DNA of 64,000 nt from Idiomarina sp. X4 (GCF_002808045.1 NZ_CP025000.1:248001-312000), one strand, 5' to 3'; positions 10,933 to 22,060 are shown, counted from the stretch's first letter. Notes: generated from the sequence alone by a model not told the origin. A program made the numbers and translations.

Positions 10933-13290
10933 TTACGAATCTAAACGGTTTTTAAGAGCTTTAGCTTCTTCAGCAAGCGCTTCGTCGTCGCCATCTATCA
11001 GCTGTTGAAGAATGTCACGTGCTTCGTCTTTCTCGTCCATTTCGATATAAGCACGCGCTAAATCGAGTTGCCCAGCGGGATCATCGTCGGCCGGAGCTTC
11101 ACCTTCCTGGACTTCATCGTCGTCCGGCAGGGCGCCTTTCACTGCTGACGACTCATAACGATCATCGTCTTCATCTTCTTCGTCAGCTTCCGCCATCAGC
11201 GAGTCTATATCGACGTAGTCTGCGTCATCGTTAGCCGTGAATGAGTCGGCATCATCTGTTTTTTCAGCGTCGTTTTCCCCCGCAGACTCGTCAACCGTTT
11301 CAGAGGGCTTCTCGTCACTCTCTGGCGCACCACCAAATAGCGACTCCAGATCGTCATCGGCCTGACTTTCCGCCTCATCCAATGCCTCATCGTCCTCCGG
11401 AACTTCCTCTTCGACATCGTCAAAGTCATCGAGCGCCTGAGTCACTTCATCGGATTCTTTTAGAAGCTGTTCGAGGTCATCTTCTTCTTCGCCACCAACG
11501 TCTATCCTCTCGTCAGCTGAGTCATCTACTTCGTTTTTCGGTTCGGCTTTCGTTTCACTGCCTGCTGATGTGTCCTCTGCAAACTGAGCAAGTATATCAT
11601 CCGGATCCGCTGCTTCCTCAGTGTCAGCTTCTTCAGAGATACTGCTGCTATCTGACTGTTCCGGGCTTTCGTCATCTTCGAAGTCGTCACCCAGCCCTAA
11701 ATCCGCTAAAACCTCATCGACTTCACTGTCATCAAAGTCATCCGGCAGCAAATCATCTGACTCGCCTTCAGCTTCATCCGCTTTCTCATCGGCAGAGTCA
11801 TCAGCAGCGCTTTTCTCAGAAGTTTCAGTTCGAGCCTCCAGCGACTCCGACTCAGTATCTTCTACCGCGTCACTAACCTCTTGTTCCGGCTCGGAGCTTT
11901 CGTCACTAGCTTGCTCAGCTGTTGCGTCGCTTTCGTCCTCATCAGCCACCTCGTCGTCGCTAATAGACAGATCGATCGCTTCTTCATCGTCGTCCGATTC
12001 GCCAAACAAGCGATCGAGTTCTTCCTGGGACAGCTCACCGGCGTCATCATCGTTATCTGGAAGCACGGCCTTATCATCTTCGTCAATGTCATCGTCATCG
12101 CCGGTATTCTCAGCATCATTGGACTTTTCCTGACTCTGAGCGGTTTCATCTTCATCGTCGAGTTGTACGCTGAAGTCTTCTTCCGGCTCCGCCTTTCCAG
12201 AACCGCTTAGCTCAGCTTCGAGTGCACTTAAATCGTCGCCGTCATCTTCTTCATCAACGTCAACTTGCTGACTCTCATCAATATCAAAAATGCCATCGCC
12301 AGCGTCATTCTGCGGAGCGCCACCCATTAACTCTTTGTCAAGTTCAGCCGCTGCTTCTTCTTCACTCAGCTCTTTCTTACTGGCAACTTCTGGCTCTTCA
12401 TCTTTATTTTTTGACGAGCGTTTCATTAAGAATAAAACAACGCCGCCAATAATCAGTAAGGCAGGTAATATCGACACCAGCATCATATTTATCGGGTTTT
12501 GCAACCAATCCACAAAACCGGAGTTTTCTTCGGCCTGACGCATTGCCGCTTGCTGCTCAATAAGCTCTTGTTGCTGAGCCAATACTTGCTGGAACTGAGT
12601 TTCCAGTTCATCCGTTTTGCTTGCGCTTTGTGCCAACTCGTCCAAACGTTCCGCTAGCGCATCGATGCGCTGTTGTAATGACTGGTTCTCGTCATACATT
12701 TTTTGAACCGTTTGCATAGAGTTGCGAACTTCGTTTCGCAAATCCTCAAAGTTTTGCTCTTGTCGTTGCTCAACTTCTTGCACAGCTTGCTCTGCACGAG
12801 CTTTCGCTTCTTCCAGCAGTTGCGCTTGCTCTTCTCTGGTTCGCTGAGTGCTTTGTTCAACTTCAGAGAGCTGCTGAGATTTTTCCTTCAACTGACCGTC
12901 AACCACGACTTGGCGACGAGCAGCTTCCGGGTTAACCATTTGAATTTCTTGTAACGACGGAATTCGCAAATAAAAACCGTCGAGCATACGGTTCATATTG
13001 CCATCGACAAAGGCTTCGTCATTAGCCTGAACAATGGCGACCATCGTTTGGTATTGGGTGACACTGGAGTGGGGTTTATAACGGCGAGCAATATCCCAGA
13101 GAGTATCAGTACTTGAGATAGGTCCGTAACGTTCCTGTCCAATACGAACATCTTCCGCTTCCGAACCTTTAGGGCCTTTGATAACGGTGCCATCTTGTTG
13201 CCACGGCAATGCATTGCTACTGAGACTCACCAGTAACAATATTGTTAGCGAAAGATATTTACACACTTGCCCTGTAATCGTTTTTTTCAT
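10933..13290 (-). CDS. fimV: FimV/HubP family peptidoglycan-binding polar protein
   Basis: A 785-residue bitopic inner-membrane protein. In order: a signal or anchor sequence (1-27), a periplasmic LysM-like region at about 55-118, a glutamine/glutamate-rich coiled coil at about 135-245, a membrane helix at about 268-291, a very long cytoplasmic stretch dominated by Asp, Glu and Ser (about 295-725), and the C-terminal TPR-like FimV motif ([20 protein letters not shown], about 742-761). FimV/HubP proteins organise the cell pole, type IV pili and chemotaxis or ParA partners. The acidic region produces several long false open frames on the other strand. Confidence 0.93.
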   Translation of the reverse strand: MKKTITGQVCKYLSLTILLLVSLSSNALPWQQDGTVIKGPKGSEAEDVRIGQERYGPISSTDTLWDIARRYKPHSSVTQYQTMVAIVQANDEAFVDGNMNRMLDGFYLRIPSLQEIQMVNPEAARRQVVVDGQLKEKSQQLSEVEQSTQRTREEQAQLLEEAKARAEQAVQEVEQRQEQNFEDLRNEVRNSMQTVQKMYDENQSLQQRIDALAERLDELAQSASKTDELETQFQQVLAQQQELIEQQAAMRQAEENSGFVDWLQNPINMMLVSILPALLIIGGVVLFLMKRSSKNKDEEPEVASKKELSEEEAAAELDKELMGGAPQNDAGDGIFDIDESQQVDVDEEDDGDDLSALEAELSGSGKAEPEEDFSVQLDDEDETAQSQEKSNDAENTGDDDDIDEDDKAVLPDNDDDAGELSQEELDRLFGESDDDEEAIDLSISDDEVADEDESDATAEQASDESSEPEQEVSDAVEDTESESLEARTETSEKSAADDSADEKADEAEGESDDLLPDDFDDSEVDEVLADLGLGDDFEDDESPEQSDSSSISEEADTEEAADPDDILAQFAEDTSAGSETKAEPKNEVDDSADERIDVGGEEEDDLEQLLKESDEVTQALDDFDDVEEEVPEDDEALDEAESQADDDLESLFGGAPESDEKPSETVDESAGENDAEKTDDADSFTANDDADYVDIDSLMAEADEEDEDDDRYESSAVKGALPDDDEVQEGEAPADDDPAGQLDLARAYIEMDEKDEARDILQQLIDGDDEALAEEAKALKNRLDS

Positions 13291-13369
13291 CCCTTGTTCT
13301 CTGCCCGCGCTTTGCTCTTATCTTTAACGGCGTCAGTAATAAAAACTTTATGACATACAGCCGCTTAAA

Positions 13370-14386
13370 TTACCAGTATTCACGAATTAAAGTTTCAGCA
13401 ATCTGAATACTGTTCGTTGCTGCGCCTTTGCGAATGTTGTCAGATACCACCCATAAGTTAAGCCCTTGAGGATGACTAATATCTTCACGAACACGGCCAA
13501 CAAACACGTCGTCCTTTCCGGCTGCGTCACTGACTTGCGTCGGAAACTCTTCACGTTGCTCCATGAGGGTTACCCCCGGCGCTTCGCTCAATAGCTGTTT
13601 GGCATGCTCCGCAGTAATTGGTTGGCGAGTTTCTATATGAATCGCTTCTGCGTGACCATAAAAGACCGGTACACGCACTGCTGTTGCATTGACCCGTACG
13701 CTGGGGTCATTAAATATTTTTTGCGTCTCCCACACCATTTTCATTTCTTCTTTGGTGTAGTCGTTGTCCTGAAATACATCAATTTGCGGAATACAGTTAA
13801 ATGCAATTTGTCGGCTAAAGTTCTCAACGGTGGGCTGTTTTGCATTCAGTAACTCTGCGGTCTGCTTTGCCAGCTCTTCCATTGCTTCTTTGCCCGCACC
13901 AGATACCGACTGGTAGGTCGCCACATTAATACGCTCAATACCCACCGCGTCATGAATAGGTTTTAACGCGACCAACATTTGAATGGTTGAGCAGTTTGGG
14001 TTCGCAATAATGTTGCGGTTGCGAAAGTCGGCCAAAGCCCAGGCATTGACCTCCGGCACCACCAGTGGGATATCGGGTTCATAACGAAACTCAGAGGTGT
14101 TATCAATGACGACACAGCCGGCATCGGCAGCTTTAGGAGCGAACTCTCTTGAAATCGCCCCACCTGCCGAGAAAAAGGCAATGTCTGCATTTGACCAGTC
14201 AAAGTCATCGGCAACCAGTACTTCTTTCTCGTCACCATTAAAGTCGACGGTTGCTCCTGCAGAACGGGCACTGGCTAACGGATACAACTCAGCGACGGGG
14301 AATTTTCGCTCAGCCAAAATATCAATCATTTGCTGACCAACCAGTCCTGTTGCTCCTAAAACTGCTACGCGAAACCCGTCTGCCAT
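13370..14386 (-). CDS. asd: Aspartate-semialdehyde dehydrogenase
   Basis: Makes aspartate semialdehyde from aspartyl phosphate with NADPH, feeding lysine/diaminopimelate, threonine and methionine synthesis. It has 338 residues. The GATGLVGQQM nucleotide-binding motif is at 11-20 and the catalytic cysteine is C132 in NPNCSTIQM. E. coli has the Asd-like protein Usg at the equivalent place next to pdxB; here the intact NPNC motif argues for an active enzyme. It starts 9 bases after the pdxB stop. Confidence 0.95.
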   Translation of the reverse strand: MADGFRVAVLGATGLVGQQMIDILAERKFPVAELYPLASARSAGATVDFNGDEKEVLVADDFDWSNADIAFFSAGGAISREFAPKAADAGCVVIDNTSEFRYEPDIPLVVPEVNAWALADFRNRNIIANPNCSTIQMLVALKPIHDAVGIERINVATYQSVSGAGKEAMEELAKQTAELLNAKQPTVENFSRQIAFNCIPQIDVFQDNDYTKEEMKMVWETQKIFNDPSVRVNATAVRVPVFYGHAEAIHIETRQPITAEHAKQLLSEAPGVTLMEQREEFPTQVSDAAGKDDVFVGRVREDISHPQGLNLWVVSDNIRKGAATNSIQIAETLIREYW

Positions 14387-14395
14387 AGTTACTCC

Positions 14396-15559
14396 TTAAC
14401 GGTCTGTTTGTTGGGCATCAAAGCCCAACTGTAAGAATTGGATATATTGTTCGCTATTATGGCATGCAACGACCTGATTTATGAACTCTCTGCGAGGGCT
14501 TTCTTTGCGATATTTTTTACGCATGCTATCGAAACCCTCGGGCGTCATCCCATACCGCCGAAAACGGGCATCGTCGCTCATTATGTCGTAATGTTGATTC
14601 ACCCACCGTGAGAGCGAGCTAATTGATAGCAACTGAACCGCGTCCAGCGCTGGCCAATCAGCTCTCGGCAACACTAAATTTTTGTCATAATCGCTCTTAA
14701 GCTGACAATGCGCCAACAGAGCATCGGCAACCATTACGGCACCACCTATTTTGCCTTCCAGGCTATGTCCGGCAATATGCGGCGTTGCAATATCAACGCA
14801 GTCTACCAATGGCTTTAACACCTCAGGCTCGCCTTCCCAGACGTCGAGCACCACAAAAGGTTTTTCACCCTGCTGCGCCCTTTCAAGCAACGCCGAGTTA
14901 TCTATCACCGCCCCTCTGCTCGCGTTAATCAGCAATTGATTTTCATGCAGAGACTGTAGCGCCGTATGTTCAAACAAATGGTGCGTCGGACAATCTCCTC
15001 CGCGAGTCAGCGGAACATGACAAGAAATAATATCGGCGGTAATAACCCGTTGCCAGTGATCATGCACCGCCTTTTCGCCTTTTTTACTGAGTGGTGGATC
15101 GTAGTAATGCACGTTCATACCCAGCGCTTGTAAGCGTTGCCCTGCCGCCTGCCCCGTATGACCGGCGCCAACAATGGCAACGTCTAAATCGGCTAACGAG
15201 TCGACCTCTTTTTGATCGAGCCACTGCAAAACTGCGCACAATACATATTCACCAACGGACGAAGCGTTCGCGCCAGGCGCGTGAGCGAAAGTAATGCCTC
15301 TTTCAGTGAGTAATTCGGTGTCGATATGCTCGGTGCCAATAGTCGCAGAAGCCACAAAGGTTAAGTTAGGAGACAGTTGAAGAAGCTCTTCGTTCACTTG
15401 GGTAATTGAACGCACAAGCAAAGCATCCGCTTTGGCCAGTAATTCTTTTGAAGGGGTTCGTTCGGAAAAAAAATGAAGATGTCCTGCGCCTGACAATAAA
15501 GTCGACAGCGCAGGAATATTTCTATCGGCGACGATATTCATCGTACTTACCGATGACAC
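14396..15559 (-). CDS. pdxB: Erythronate-4-phosphate dehydrogenase
   Basis: NAD-dependent D-2-hydroxyacid dehydrogenase family enzyme of the deoxyxylulose-5-phosphate-dependent pyridoxal phosphate pathway. It has 387 residues. Visible blocks are the Rossmann VGAGHTGQAAGQRL, the catalytic INASRGAVID, DVWEGEPE and the histidine-containing TPHIAGHSLEGK, followed by the PdxB-specific C-terminal domain (about 290-387). It lies two bases after the fabB stop, indicating co-transcription. Confidence 0.95.
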   Translation of the reverse strand: MSSVSTMNIVADRNIPALSTLLSGAGHLHFFSERTPSKELLAKADALLVRSITQVNEELLQLSPNLTFVASATIGTEHIDTELLTERGITFAHAPGANASSVGEYVLCAVLQWLDQKEVDSLADLDVAIVGAGHTGQAAGQRLQALGMNVHYYDPPLSKKGEKAVHDHWQRVITADIISCHVPLTRGGDCPTHHLFEHTALQSLHENQLLINASRGAVIDNSALLERAQQGEKPFVVLDVWEGEPEVLKPLVDCVDIATPHIAGHSLEGKIGGAVMVADALLAHCQLKSDYDKNLVLPRADWPALDAVQLLSISSLSRWVNQHYDIMSDDARFRRYGMTPEGFDSMRKKYRKESPRREFINQVVACHNSEQYIQFLQLGFDAQQTDR

Positions 15560-15561
15560 CG

Positions 15562-16776
15562 TTACTCTGCGTATTGGCGCATAACCAATGACGCGTTTGT
15601 GCCACCAAAACCAAAGCTATTGGACATAACGGTACGCAGCGGCGCATCCGTTGTCTGACGAATAATGTTCATGCCATCGGCCTGCTCATCTAACTTTTCA
15701 ATGTTAATAGATGGCGTGACAAAGCCGTGCTTCAGCATCAGCAATGAATAAATGGCTTCGTGAACACCAGCCGCACCCAATGCATGACCTGTCATTGCTT
15801 TGGTAGCGCTTATCATCGGTGTTTTCTCAGGAAACACTTCACGAATCGCTTCTAACTCTTTCACGTCTCCCACTGGCGTGCTGGTTCCGTGAGTATTCAG
15901 ATAGTCAATTGGGCTATCGACGGTTTCCATTGCCATTTTCATGCAACGAACCGCCCCTTCACCTGATGGCGCAACCATGTCATAGCCGTCAGAAGTGGCG
16001 CCGTAGCCAACAATTTCGCCATAAATTTTCGCACCACGTGCTTTAGCTGCTTCCAGCTCTTCAATCACCAAAATACCGCCGCCACCGGCTGGTACAAAAC
16101 CATCGCGATCCTGGTCATAGGTACGTGATGCTTTCTCAGGCGTGTCATTGTATTTGGTACTTAATGCGCCCATGGCGTCGAATTCCATACCTAAGGTCCA
16201 GTGTAGTTCTTCACCGCCACCGGCAAACACACGGTCTTGTTTACCAAATTGGATAAGCTCCAACGCGTGGCCAATACAGTGAGCCGAGGTTGCACACGCC
16301 GAGCTGATTGAATAGTTTACGCCTTTAATTTTAAATGGCGTCGCAAGACACGCTGATGTCGTTGATGCCATGCAGCGAGGCACCATATAAGGTCCGACAC
16401 GTTTCACACCGCGCTCGCGCAGGATGTCGGCTGCCGCTACCTGATGTTCACCTGAAGCGCCACCAGAACCAACAACCAAACCTGTACGCGGATTCGAAAT
16501 TTCCTCTTCACTTAAGCCTGCGTCTTCAATCGCCTGAGACATAGCAATGTAAGCATAAGCGGCTGAATCGCCCATAAAGCGCAATGCTTTGCGGTCAATG
16601 TGGTCTTTAGGATCCAGCTTTACGGGTCCCCAAACCTGACAGCGAAGCCCCATCTCCGCAAATGATTCTGAACGGCTGATGCCTGACTTGCCCTGACGCA
16701 AGCTTTCCAGTACTTCTTCTTGATTGTTACCGATGCTTGATACGATACCAAGGCCGGTTATCACTGCTCTTCTCAT
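15562..16776 (-). CDS. fabB: Beta-ketoacyl-ACP synthase I
   Basis: Condensing enzyme that elongates acyl-ACP with malonyl-ACP and is required for the unsaturated branch in bacteria using FabA/FabB. It has 404 residues. The nucleophile is C161 (SSACATSAH), with the histidines of [11 protein letters not shown] and GHALGAAG completing the Cys-His-His site. It is the first gene of the minus-strand cluster, divergent from mnmC across 134 bases; I could not confirm a FabR or FadR operator there. Confidence 0.97.
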   Translation of the reverse strand: MRRAVITGLGIVSSIGNNQEEVLESLRQGKSGISRSESFAEMGLRCQVWGPVKLDPKDHIDRKALRFMGDSAAYAYIAMSQAIEDAGLSEEEISNPRTGLVVGSGGASGEHQVAAADILRERGVKRVGPYMVPRCMASTTSACLATPFKIKGVNYSISSACATSAHCIGHALELIQFGKQDRVFAGGGEELHWTLGMEFDAMGALSTKYNDTPEKASRTYDQDRDGFVPAGGGGILVIEELEAAKARGAKIYGEIVGYGATSDGYDMVAPSGEGAVRCMKMAMETVDSPIDYLNTHGTSTPVGDVKELEAIREVFPEKTPMISATKAMTGHALGAAGVHEAIYSLLMLKHGFVTPSINIEKLDEQADGMNIIRQTTDAPLRTVMSNSFGFGGTNASLVMRQYAE

Positions 16777-16910
16777 TCTAAAATCCTGTCTAACATTTAT
16801 ACGTCGGTATAGTAACTAACGTGTTCTAAGAATGTGGTCTGCTTTGTGCACTGTTTTTAGTAATCTTGTTATTATAGCGAGCATCTGCCAATAAATCATG
16901 GGGCAAACAC

Positions 16911-18728
16911 TTGAATTCTAAAGCGTCGGTCAAGTTTAACGAGTATGGTGTCCCCGTTTCCACCTCTTTCGATGATATTTATTTTTCTGTGGAAAGCGGT
17001 GTCGACGAGAGCCAATACGTATTTCTCAAGCACAACGGATTACCCGCCCGTTGGAAAACGTTGAAAAAGTATGAATGCTTTACCATTGCAGAAACAGGAT
17101 TTGGCACTGGCCTAAACTTTTTGCTGACATGGCAACAATTTATCGAATCGGCTTCTCCGGACAGTCGTCTGCACTTTATCAGTTTTGAGAAATTTCCCTT
17201 ATCCGTCGAGCAATTGCAACAAGCCTACGCCTTACTGCCAGAGGTGGAAAGTATCAGCTCGCAGTTTCTGTCTCATTATCCGTCACCGGAGCCCGGATGC
17301 CACCGGCTTACCTTCGCTGAAGGAAGAATTACTTTAGACTTGTGGATTGGTGATATTAACCAGCTATTTCCCCAGTGGCAGGTTCAGGCTCAGCATAAAG
17401 TAGACGCTTGGTTTTTAGATGGCTTTGCACCATCAAAGAACCCGGATATGTGGCAACAACCGCTTTTTGAAACCATGTCAGTGACCGCTCATAAAAAGAC
17501 AACTTATGCCACCTTTACAGCAGCTGGCATTGTTCGCCGCGGACTTGCCGAGGCTGGTTTTACCGTCAGTAAAGTGCCCGGTTATGGACGTAAGCGCGAG
17601 ATGATATGCGGCCAGTTTCAGGGGGCAACGGTTGAACCTGAAGTGTCAACAGAGCCGGTCGTTATCGTTGGCGCAGGAATAAGTGCTGCGTGCTGCGCCT
17701 TGTCGTTACAAAAACGGGGAGTTGCTTCCAAAGTGATTTCGCCCAGTATAGCCGACGGCGCATCCGGTAACCCCCAAGGCGCCGTATATCCACTGCTGCA
17801 TGCAGAACACACGCCACTTAGTTGCTTTTACTGGCAAGCTTTTAGTACGGCGCTAAACACTTACCGGCAATACGTTCCGGAGCACTGGCACGCCAGCGGC
17901 GTATTGCAGCCTGCATTCAATGAGCAACGGGAGCAGCGCTTTCAAAAAGTTGCTGGTGATTTATATAACGAGACAACGGTTCACTACTTAAACGCAGAAA
18001 AAACGAACAAAACCGCCGGCATCACTATCGGTACTCCTGCTCTGTTTTATCCGCAAGCGGGCTGGTTAACACCTAAAACAGTCGTTAAGGCATTGTTTGA
18101 ACACGCCCAAAGTACCTTTATAAACGACTCAGTTGAAAGCATTAGCCATTCAGATGATGGTAACTGGAGCGTCAACTTGGAAAGTGGAGAGAGCATTCAC
18201 ACAAAGGACTTAGTACTTGCGACAGGGCATCGTGTTAATGAACTGCTGCCAGTAAAGGTCGGCAACTTGCCAATAAACCCGGTACGCGGACAAATTACCC
18301 AAGTAAAAACCTCTGACAGCCTTAAACCATTAAAAACCGTGCTGTGTTATAAAGGCTACTTAGTGCCTGAGTCTGAGGGTATACATTGCCTGGGGGCGAC
18401 ATTTAATCGTGGTGAAACAGATTTGGCAACGCGCCCGGAAGATAACGAGGAAAACCTTCAACAACTCACCCACAACGCGAAACAACCCTGGGCAGAAAAG
18501 TTACAGATTGTTGAACAAAGAGCCTCGGTAAGGGCGACAACACCTGACCATCAACCGATCATTGGGCTGCTGGACTCAGGTCTGTACGGTGTCACCGGAC
18601 TTGGCTCAAGAGGCTTCACATCAGCGCCATTGGCTGGTGAAATTATTGCAGGAATGATATGTGGTGAAACGCTGCCACTGACCAGTGACGCATTAGCCAG
18701 GTTATCCCCGGCTCGCTTTCGCAGCTAA
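16911..18728 (+). CDS. mnmC: Bifunctional tRNA wobble-uridine modification enzyme MnmC
   Basis: Completes mnm5s2U34 in tRNA: the C-terminal FAD oxidase removes the carboxymethyl group of cmnm5s2U and the N-terminal methyltransferase methylates nm5s2U. It has 605 residues (E. coli 668). The methyltransferase domain (about 1-235) shows AETGFGTGLNFLL and DAWFLDGFAPSKNPDMW; the oxidase domain begins with VVIVGAGISAACCALSL near 247 and ends with GLYGVTGLGSRGFTSAPL. The start appears to be TTG at 16911, preceded by GGGG; the ATG at 16898 is out of frame. It overlaps the convergent yfcL by 27 bases. Confidence 0.94.
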   Translation: MNSKASVKFNEYGVPVSTSFDDIYFSVESGVDESQYVFLKHNGLPARWKTLKKYECFTIAETGFGTGLNFLLTWQQFIESASPDSRLHFISFEKFPLSVEQLQQAYALLPEVESISSQFLSHYPSPEPGCHRLTFAEGRITLDLWIGDINQLFPQWQVQAQHKVDAWFLDGFAPSKNPDMWQQPLFETMSVTAHKKTTYATFTAAGIVRRGLAEAGFTVSKVPGYGRKREMICGQFQGATVEPEVSTEPVVIVGAGISAACCALSLQKRGVASKVISPSIADGASGNPQGAVYPLLHAEHTPLSCFYWQAFSTALNTYRQYVPEHWHASGVLQPAFNEQREQRFQKVAGDLYNETTVHYLNAEKTNKTAGITIGTPALFYPQAGWLTPKTVVKALFEHAQSTFINDSVESISHSDDGNWSVNLESGESIHTKDLVLATGHRVNELLPVKVGNLPINPVRGQITQVKTSDSLKPLKTVLCYKGYLVPESEGIHCLGATFNRGETDLATRPEDNEENLQQLTHNAKQPWAEKLQIVEQRASVRATTPDHQPIIGLLDSGLYGVTGLGSRGFTSAPLAGEIIAGMICGETLPLTSDALARLSPARFRS

Positions 18729-18977
18729 TTTATCCATGAGGTTTTTAATGTGCGCTTGATCCGCAGGTGAAAGTTCGTGACGCGTATCATGAACCGCCTG
18801 TTCAAGCGACGGCATTATTTTGTCAACATCGGCATTCCCGGCCATTTCCAACTGCGCTACGACCAAATCGAAATGGCCGCGCAAATAACCGCTGGCAAAC
18901 AGCTCATCGTCATTTCCTGACACCACGGTTTCGTCAAACACGGTTTCCAGTTGCTCGACCTGTTGATCAAAGTCCAT
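18702..18977 (-). CDS. yfcL: YfcL family protein
   Basis: A 91-residue soluble protein with the core DDELFASGYLRGH and LSPADQ as in E. coli YfcL, which also sits next to mnmC. No function is established. A purine-rich GAGAAGAGGG lies 5-14 bases before the ATG at 18977. Its last codons overlap the end of mnmC on the other strand. Confidence 0.88.
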   Translation of the reverse strand: MDFDQQVEQLETVFDETVVSGNDDELFASGYLRGHFDLVVAQLEMAGNADVDKIMPSLEQAVHDTRHELSPADQAHIKNLMDKLAAKASRG

Positions 18978-19086
18978 ACTGCCCTCTTCTCAATTGATAC
19001 TGCGTTACAAAGGTGCGTCATTCTATCGGTCTTTTTGGTACAATGCATCCACATCCAATCGTTAACTTAAGGTCAAGGTGTAATCT

Positions 19087-19614
19087 ATGTCACTGCAAAT
19101 TGGTTTGTTTTACGGTTCTACCACCTGCTACACGGAAATAGCTGCCGAGAAAATTCAGCAAGCCATCGGTGACGATATTGTGACCTTATTTAATATTCAG
19201 GATACTCCCCTCAAAGACGCCGAACAGTTCGACATTCTTATTTTCGGTATTTCCACCTGGGACTTTGGTGAGCTTCAGGAAGACTGGGAAAGTCATTGGG
19301 ATGATATTAACGATGTTGACCTAAACGGAAAAATTGTGGCGCTTTACGGTATGGGAGACCAGGAGGGATACACTGACTGGTTTCAAGATGCGCTTGGCAT
19401 GCTGCATGACGCCATCGCCGACCATGGTTGTAAGCGCATCGGTTTTTGGCCGAACGAAGGGTATGACTTTGCCGCCTCGAAAGCATTGACCGCAGATAAC
19501 TCGCAGTTCGTCGGCTTATCACTGGATGAAGACTCACAATATGAGTTATCTGATGAACGTATTGAGCAGTGGACGACACAAATATTAGAAGAAATTGCAG
19601 AACAACTGGGATAA
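19087..19614 (+). CDS. fldB: Flavodoxin 2
   Basis: FMN-binding electron carrier of 175 residues (E. coli FldB 173). The phosphate-binding loop is YGSTTCYTE (9-17), the isoalloxazine loop contains [12 protein letters not shown], and the 90s loop has [13 protein letters not shown], all like FldB. AAGGTG lies 6-11 bases before the ATG. A TACAAT -10-like element precedes it near 19041. Only three bases separate its stop from the next gene, so the two are probably co-transcribed. Confidence 0.93.
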   Translation: MSLQIGLFYGSTTCYTEIAAEKIQQAIGDDIVTLFNIQDTPLKDAEQFDILIFGISTWDFGELQEDWESHWDDINDVDLNGKIVALYGMGDQEGYTDWFQDALGMLHDAIADHGCKRIGFWPNEGYDFAASKALTADNSQFVGLSLDEDSQYELSDERIEQWTTQILEEIAEQLG

Positions 19615-19617
19615 ATC

Positions 19618-22023
19618 ATGCGACACATACTCTTAATTTTTCTGCTTGTTTTAAGCAGTATCACTTCAGTCAGTCTCGCGTCTGAGCAAAAAGCGCCAAC
19701 CACTATCGAAGCCTTCACCGAATCTTTTTCTCAACAAAACGGCTTCTTTACCTTTTATCATGACGCAGCCAATGGAAAGTATTACCTGCAAGTGCCAAGA
19801 AGTGGCAAACAGTTCATTTTTCAAACCAGTTTACCCTGGGGATTGGGCTCTAATGACATTGGTTTAGACCGGGGACAGTTAGGCGAAACCCGATTGTCGT
19901 CTTTTCATATTGAAGGCGATAAAGCGTTACTAATGCAACATAACACCTATTACCGGGCGCAAACTGAGAATGCAGCAGAGCGTCAAAGCGTGAATGAAGC
20001 TTTCGCTGACTCAGTTCTTTACGGTTTCAACATTGTTGCCAGCGACGAATCTCACGTACTCATTGATTACACACCGTATTTATTCACTGACGTGCACGGT
20101 GTCGCTCAGCGGTTAACAGCCACAGAACAAGGCCAATATAACGTCGATGCTCAACGTTCTGTGATATACCCCGAGCGCAGCAAAGGCTTTCCTAAAAACA
20201 CTGAACTGGAAGCGAAAGTCACCTTTGTTGGAGAGGGTCAAGGGCGCTGGGTACGCGAAACTGCAGCCAATGCTGACGCTTTAACCCTGCACTTACACCA
20301 TTCATTTATTCAGCTTCCGGATGCCGGCTACTTGCCACGTGAATTTCATACTAACAGCGGTTTCTGGTCACACAGTTTTAAAGACTATGCGGCTCCGCTT
20401 GGTGAATCAATGATGGTTCAATACATTCCGCGCCACCGTTTACAGAAAAAAGATCCTATTGCGTCTGAAAGTGAAGCACGTCAGCCTATTACCTACTACC
20501 TTGACCCCGGTGCGCCGGAGCCGGTCCGCTCGGCGTTATTAGAAGGCGCAAAATGGTGGCAGGAAGGCTTTGAAGCCATTGGTTATGACAATGCGTTTCA
20601 GGTGAAAATGCTGCCGACAGACGCCGATCCTATGGACGTTCGTTATAATGTTATTCAATGGGTTCACCGGGCCACCCGCGGATGGTCTTATGGCTCGTCA
20701 ATTATCGACCCGCGTACCGGTGAAATTATTAAGGGTCACGTTACCTTAGGCTCTTTGCGTGTACGCCAGGATATGAAAATAGCATCGGCTTTGCTTGCAC
20801 CTTTTTTTGACGACAAACAGGCATTAAAAGAAGCCGTTAAGGAAATGGCGTTAGCTCGTATTCGCCAATTGAGTGCCCATGAAATTGGCCATACGTTGGG
20901 TATTGCTCATAACTTTGCGGCCAGTACAACGGATCGCGCCTCGGTTATGGACTACCCTCATCCCTTGGTTAACCTGACGACCGAAGGCACCCTGACACTG
21001 GCAGACGCGTACGATGTTGGATTAGGTGTATGGGATAAGCAAGTCATTGCTTACGGATACAGTGACTTCGGCGGTATGCCATCAGCGACTGAACAGTTAA
21101 CCCGTATTCTGGATAAAAATAAGTCCTTAGGCTTGAGTTTTATTTCAGACAGAGATGCTCGACCCACCGGTGGCGCGCACCCGACAGCTCATTTATGGGA
21201 TAACGGCAGTAATCCGGTTACCGAGCTGGAGCGCTTACTAACCGTCAGAGAGCAAGTTCTTAATAATTTCAGCAAAGCGTTTCTTAATGACAATGAACCT
21301 TTGAGCCGGTTGCAGGAGTTTTTCGTTCCCGTCTACTTATTGCATCGTTACCAGACCGAAGCAGCGGTCAAATGGCTTGGCGGTGTCAACTATGAGTATT
21401 ATCTGGCGGGTGATAATACGGACAGATACCAAGCGGTTGGAGGCTCGCGCCAGCAGTCAGCTCTTTCTCAATTACTCAGAACCATTAGCGCCGATACGTT
21501 AACCGTACCAAAGCAAATACAACAATGGTTAGTGCCGTTAGCCTATGGCGAAAGCGACTCACGCGAGCGGTTTGACGGCAAGACGGGATTAATTCCAGAT
21601 CCTGTTAGCATGGCTGCAAGCGCTGCGAATCATTCACTGCAATTACTGCTGAACCCTCAACGGTTAAACCGTTTGGCACAACAACATAGTGCCGACAGTA
21701 ATGTACCTTCACCGGCAGGAGTAAGCTCTCAGGTTTTCAAGCAGGTCTTCAACGACTGGAACAAAAACACGACCAGCCCATTGCGTCAGCGACTCGTTAC
21801 CACAGCAGTGAACGCGCTTATCAAGGTCGCTCAAAGCAACAGTTTAGCGCCTGAAAGTCGCTTGCAAGTCATGTCAGAAATAAAACGCATGCAAGAAACG
21901 CTAGCCGCAAATGGCAATCGTTTTGCAACCCAGCTTGCTGCCGATATTGAAGGGTTTATAGAGGATGGGGAATGGCCGAAAAGCTATGAGCCTGAAGCAC
22001 TCCCTCCAGGCTCACCTATCTAA
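19618..22023 (+). CDS. Exported zinc-dependent metalloprotease, metzincin-like
   Basis: An 801-residue protein with a Sec signal peptide ending near residue 21 (SVSLAS). The zinc site is HEIGHTLGIAHN at 421-432, of the metzincin type HExxHxxGxxHx, followed by a methionine in SVMDYP. The N-terminal and C-terminal flanks resemble the large bacterial family with DUF5117/DUF4953 domains, to which many Shewanella and Bacteroidota proteins belong; the substrate is not known. It is most likely a periplasmic or secreted peptidase. It follows fldB by 3 bases, although the two have no evident functional link. Confidence 0.85.
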   Translation: MRHILLIFLLVLSSITSVSLASEQKAPTTIEAFTESFSQQNGFFTFYHDAANGKYYLQVPRSGKQFIFQTSLPWGLGSNDIGLDRGQLGETRLSSFHIEGDKALLMQHNTYYRAQTENAAERQSVNEAFADSVLYGFNIVASDESHVLIDYTPYLFTDVHGVAQRLTATEQGQYNVDAQRSVIYPERSKGFPKNTELEAKVTFVGEGQGRWVRETAANADALTLHLHHSFIQLPDAGYLPREFHTNSGFWSHSFKDYAAPLGESMMVQYIPRHRLQKKDPIASESEARQPITYYLDPGAPEPVRSALLEGAKWWQEGFEAIGYDNAFQVKMLPTDADPMDVRYNVIQWVHRATRGWSYGSSIIDPRTGEIIKGHVTLGSLRVRQDMKIASALLAPFFDDKQALKEAVKEMALARIRQLSAHEIGHTLGIAHNFAASTTDRASVMDYPHPLVNLTTEGTLTLADAYDVGLGVWDKQVIAYGYSDFGGMPSATEQLTRILDKNKSLGLSFISDRDARPTGGAHPTAHLWDNGSNPVTELERLLTVREQVLNNFSKAFLNDNEPLSRLQEFFVPVYLLHRYQTEAAVKWLGGVNYEYYLAGDNTDRYQAVGGSRQQSALSQLLRTISADTLTVPKQIQQWLVPLAYGESDSRERFDGKTGLIPDPVSMAASAANHSLQLLLNPQRLNRLAQQHSADSNVPSPAGVSSQVFKQVFNDWNKNTTSPLRQRLVTTAVNALIKVAQSNSLAPESRLQVMSEIKRMQETLAANGNRFATQLAADIEGFIEDGEWPKSYEPEALPPGSPI

Positions 22024-22031
22024 TTGATAAC

Positions 22032-22060
22032 TTGCAGGGTTGCTTATAGCGACCCTGCAA
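22032..22060. repeat. Nine-base inverted repeat between convergent genes
   Basis: TTGCAGGGT (22032-22040) and ACCCTGCAA (22052-22060) form a perfect stem with an 11-base loop spanning the thioesterase stop codon. No T-run follows on either strand, so it is not a classical terminator, though it may halt or stabilise the convergent transcripts. Confidence 0.45.

Noticed and set aside
11241..12133. Long plus-strand open frames (211 and 170 residues) rich in Ser, His and Arg
   Set aside because: They are shadows of the Asp/Glu/Ser-rich region of fimV, whose codon bias removes stops on the other strand; no ribosome site or domain supports them.
16777..16910. FabR/FadR operator between fabB and mnmC
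   Set aside because: No convincing palindrome; a TGGTCTG half resembles FadR but has no matching arm.
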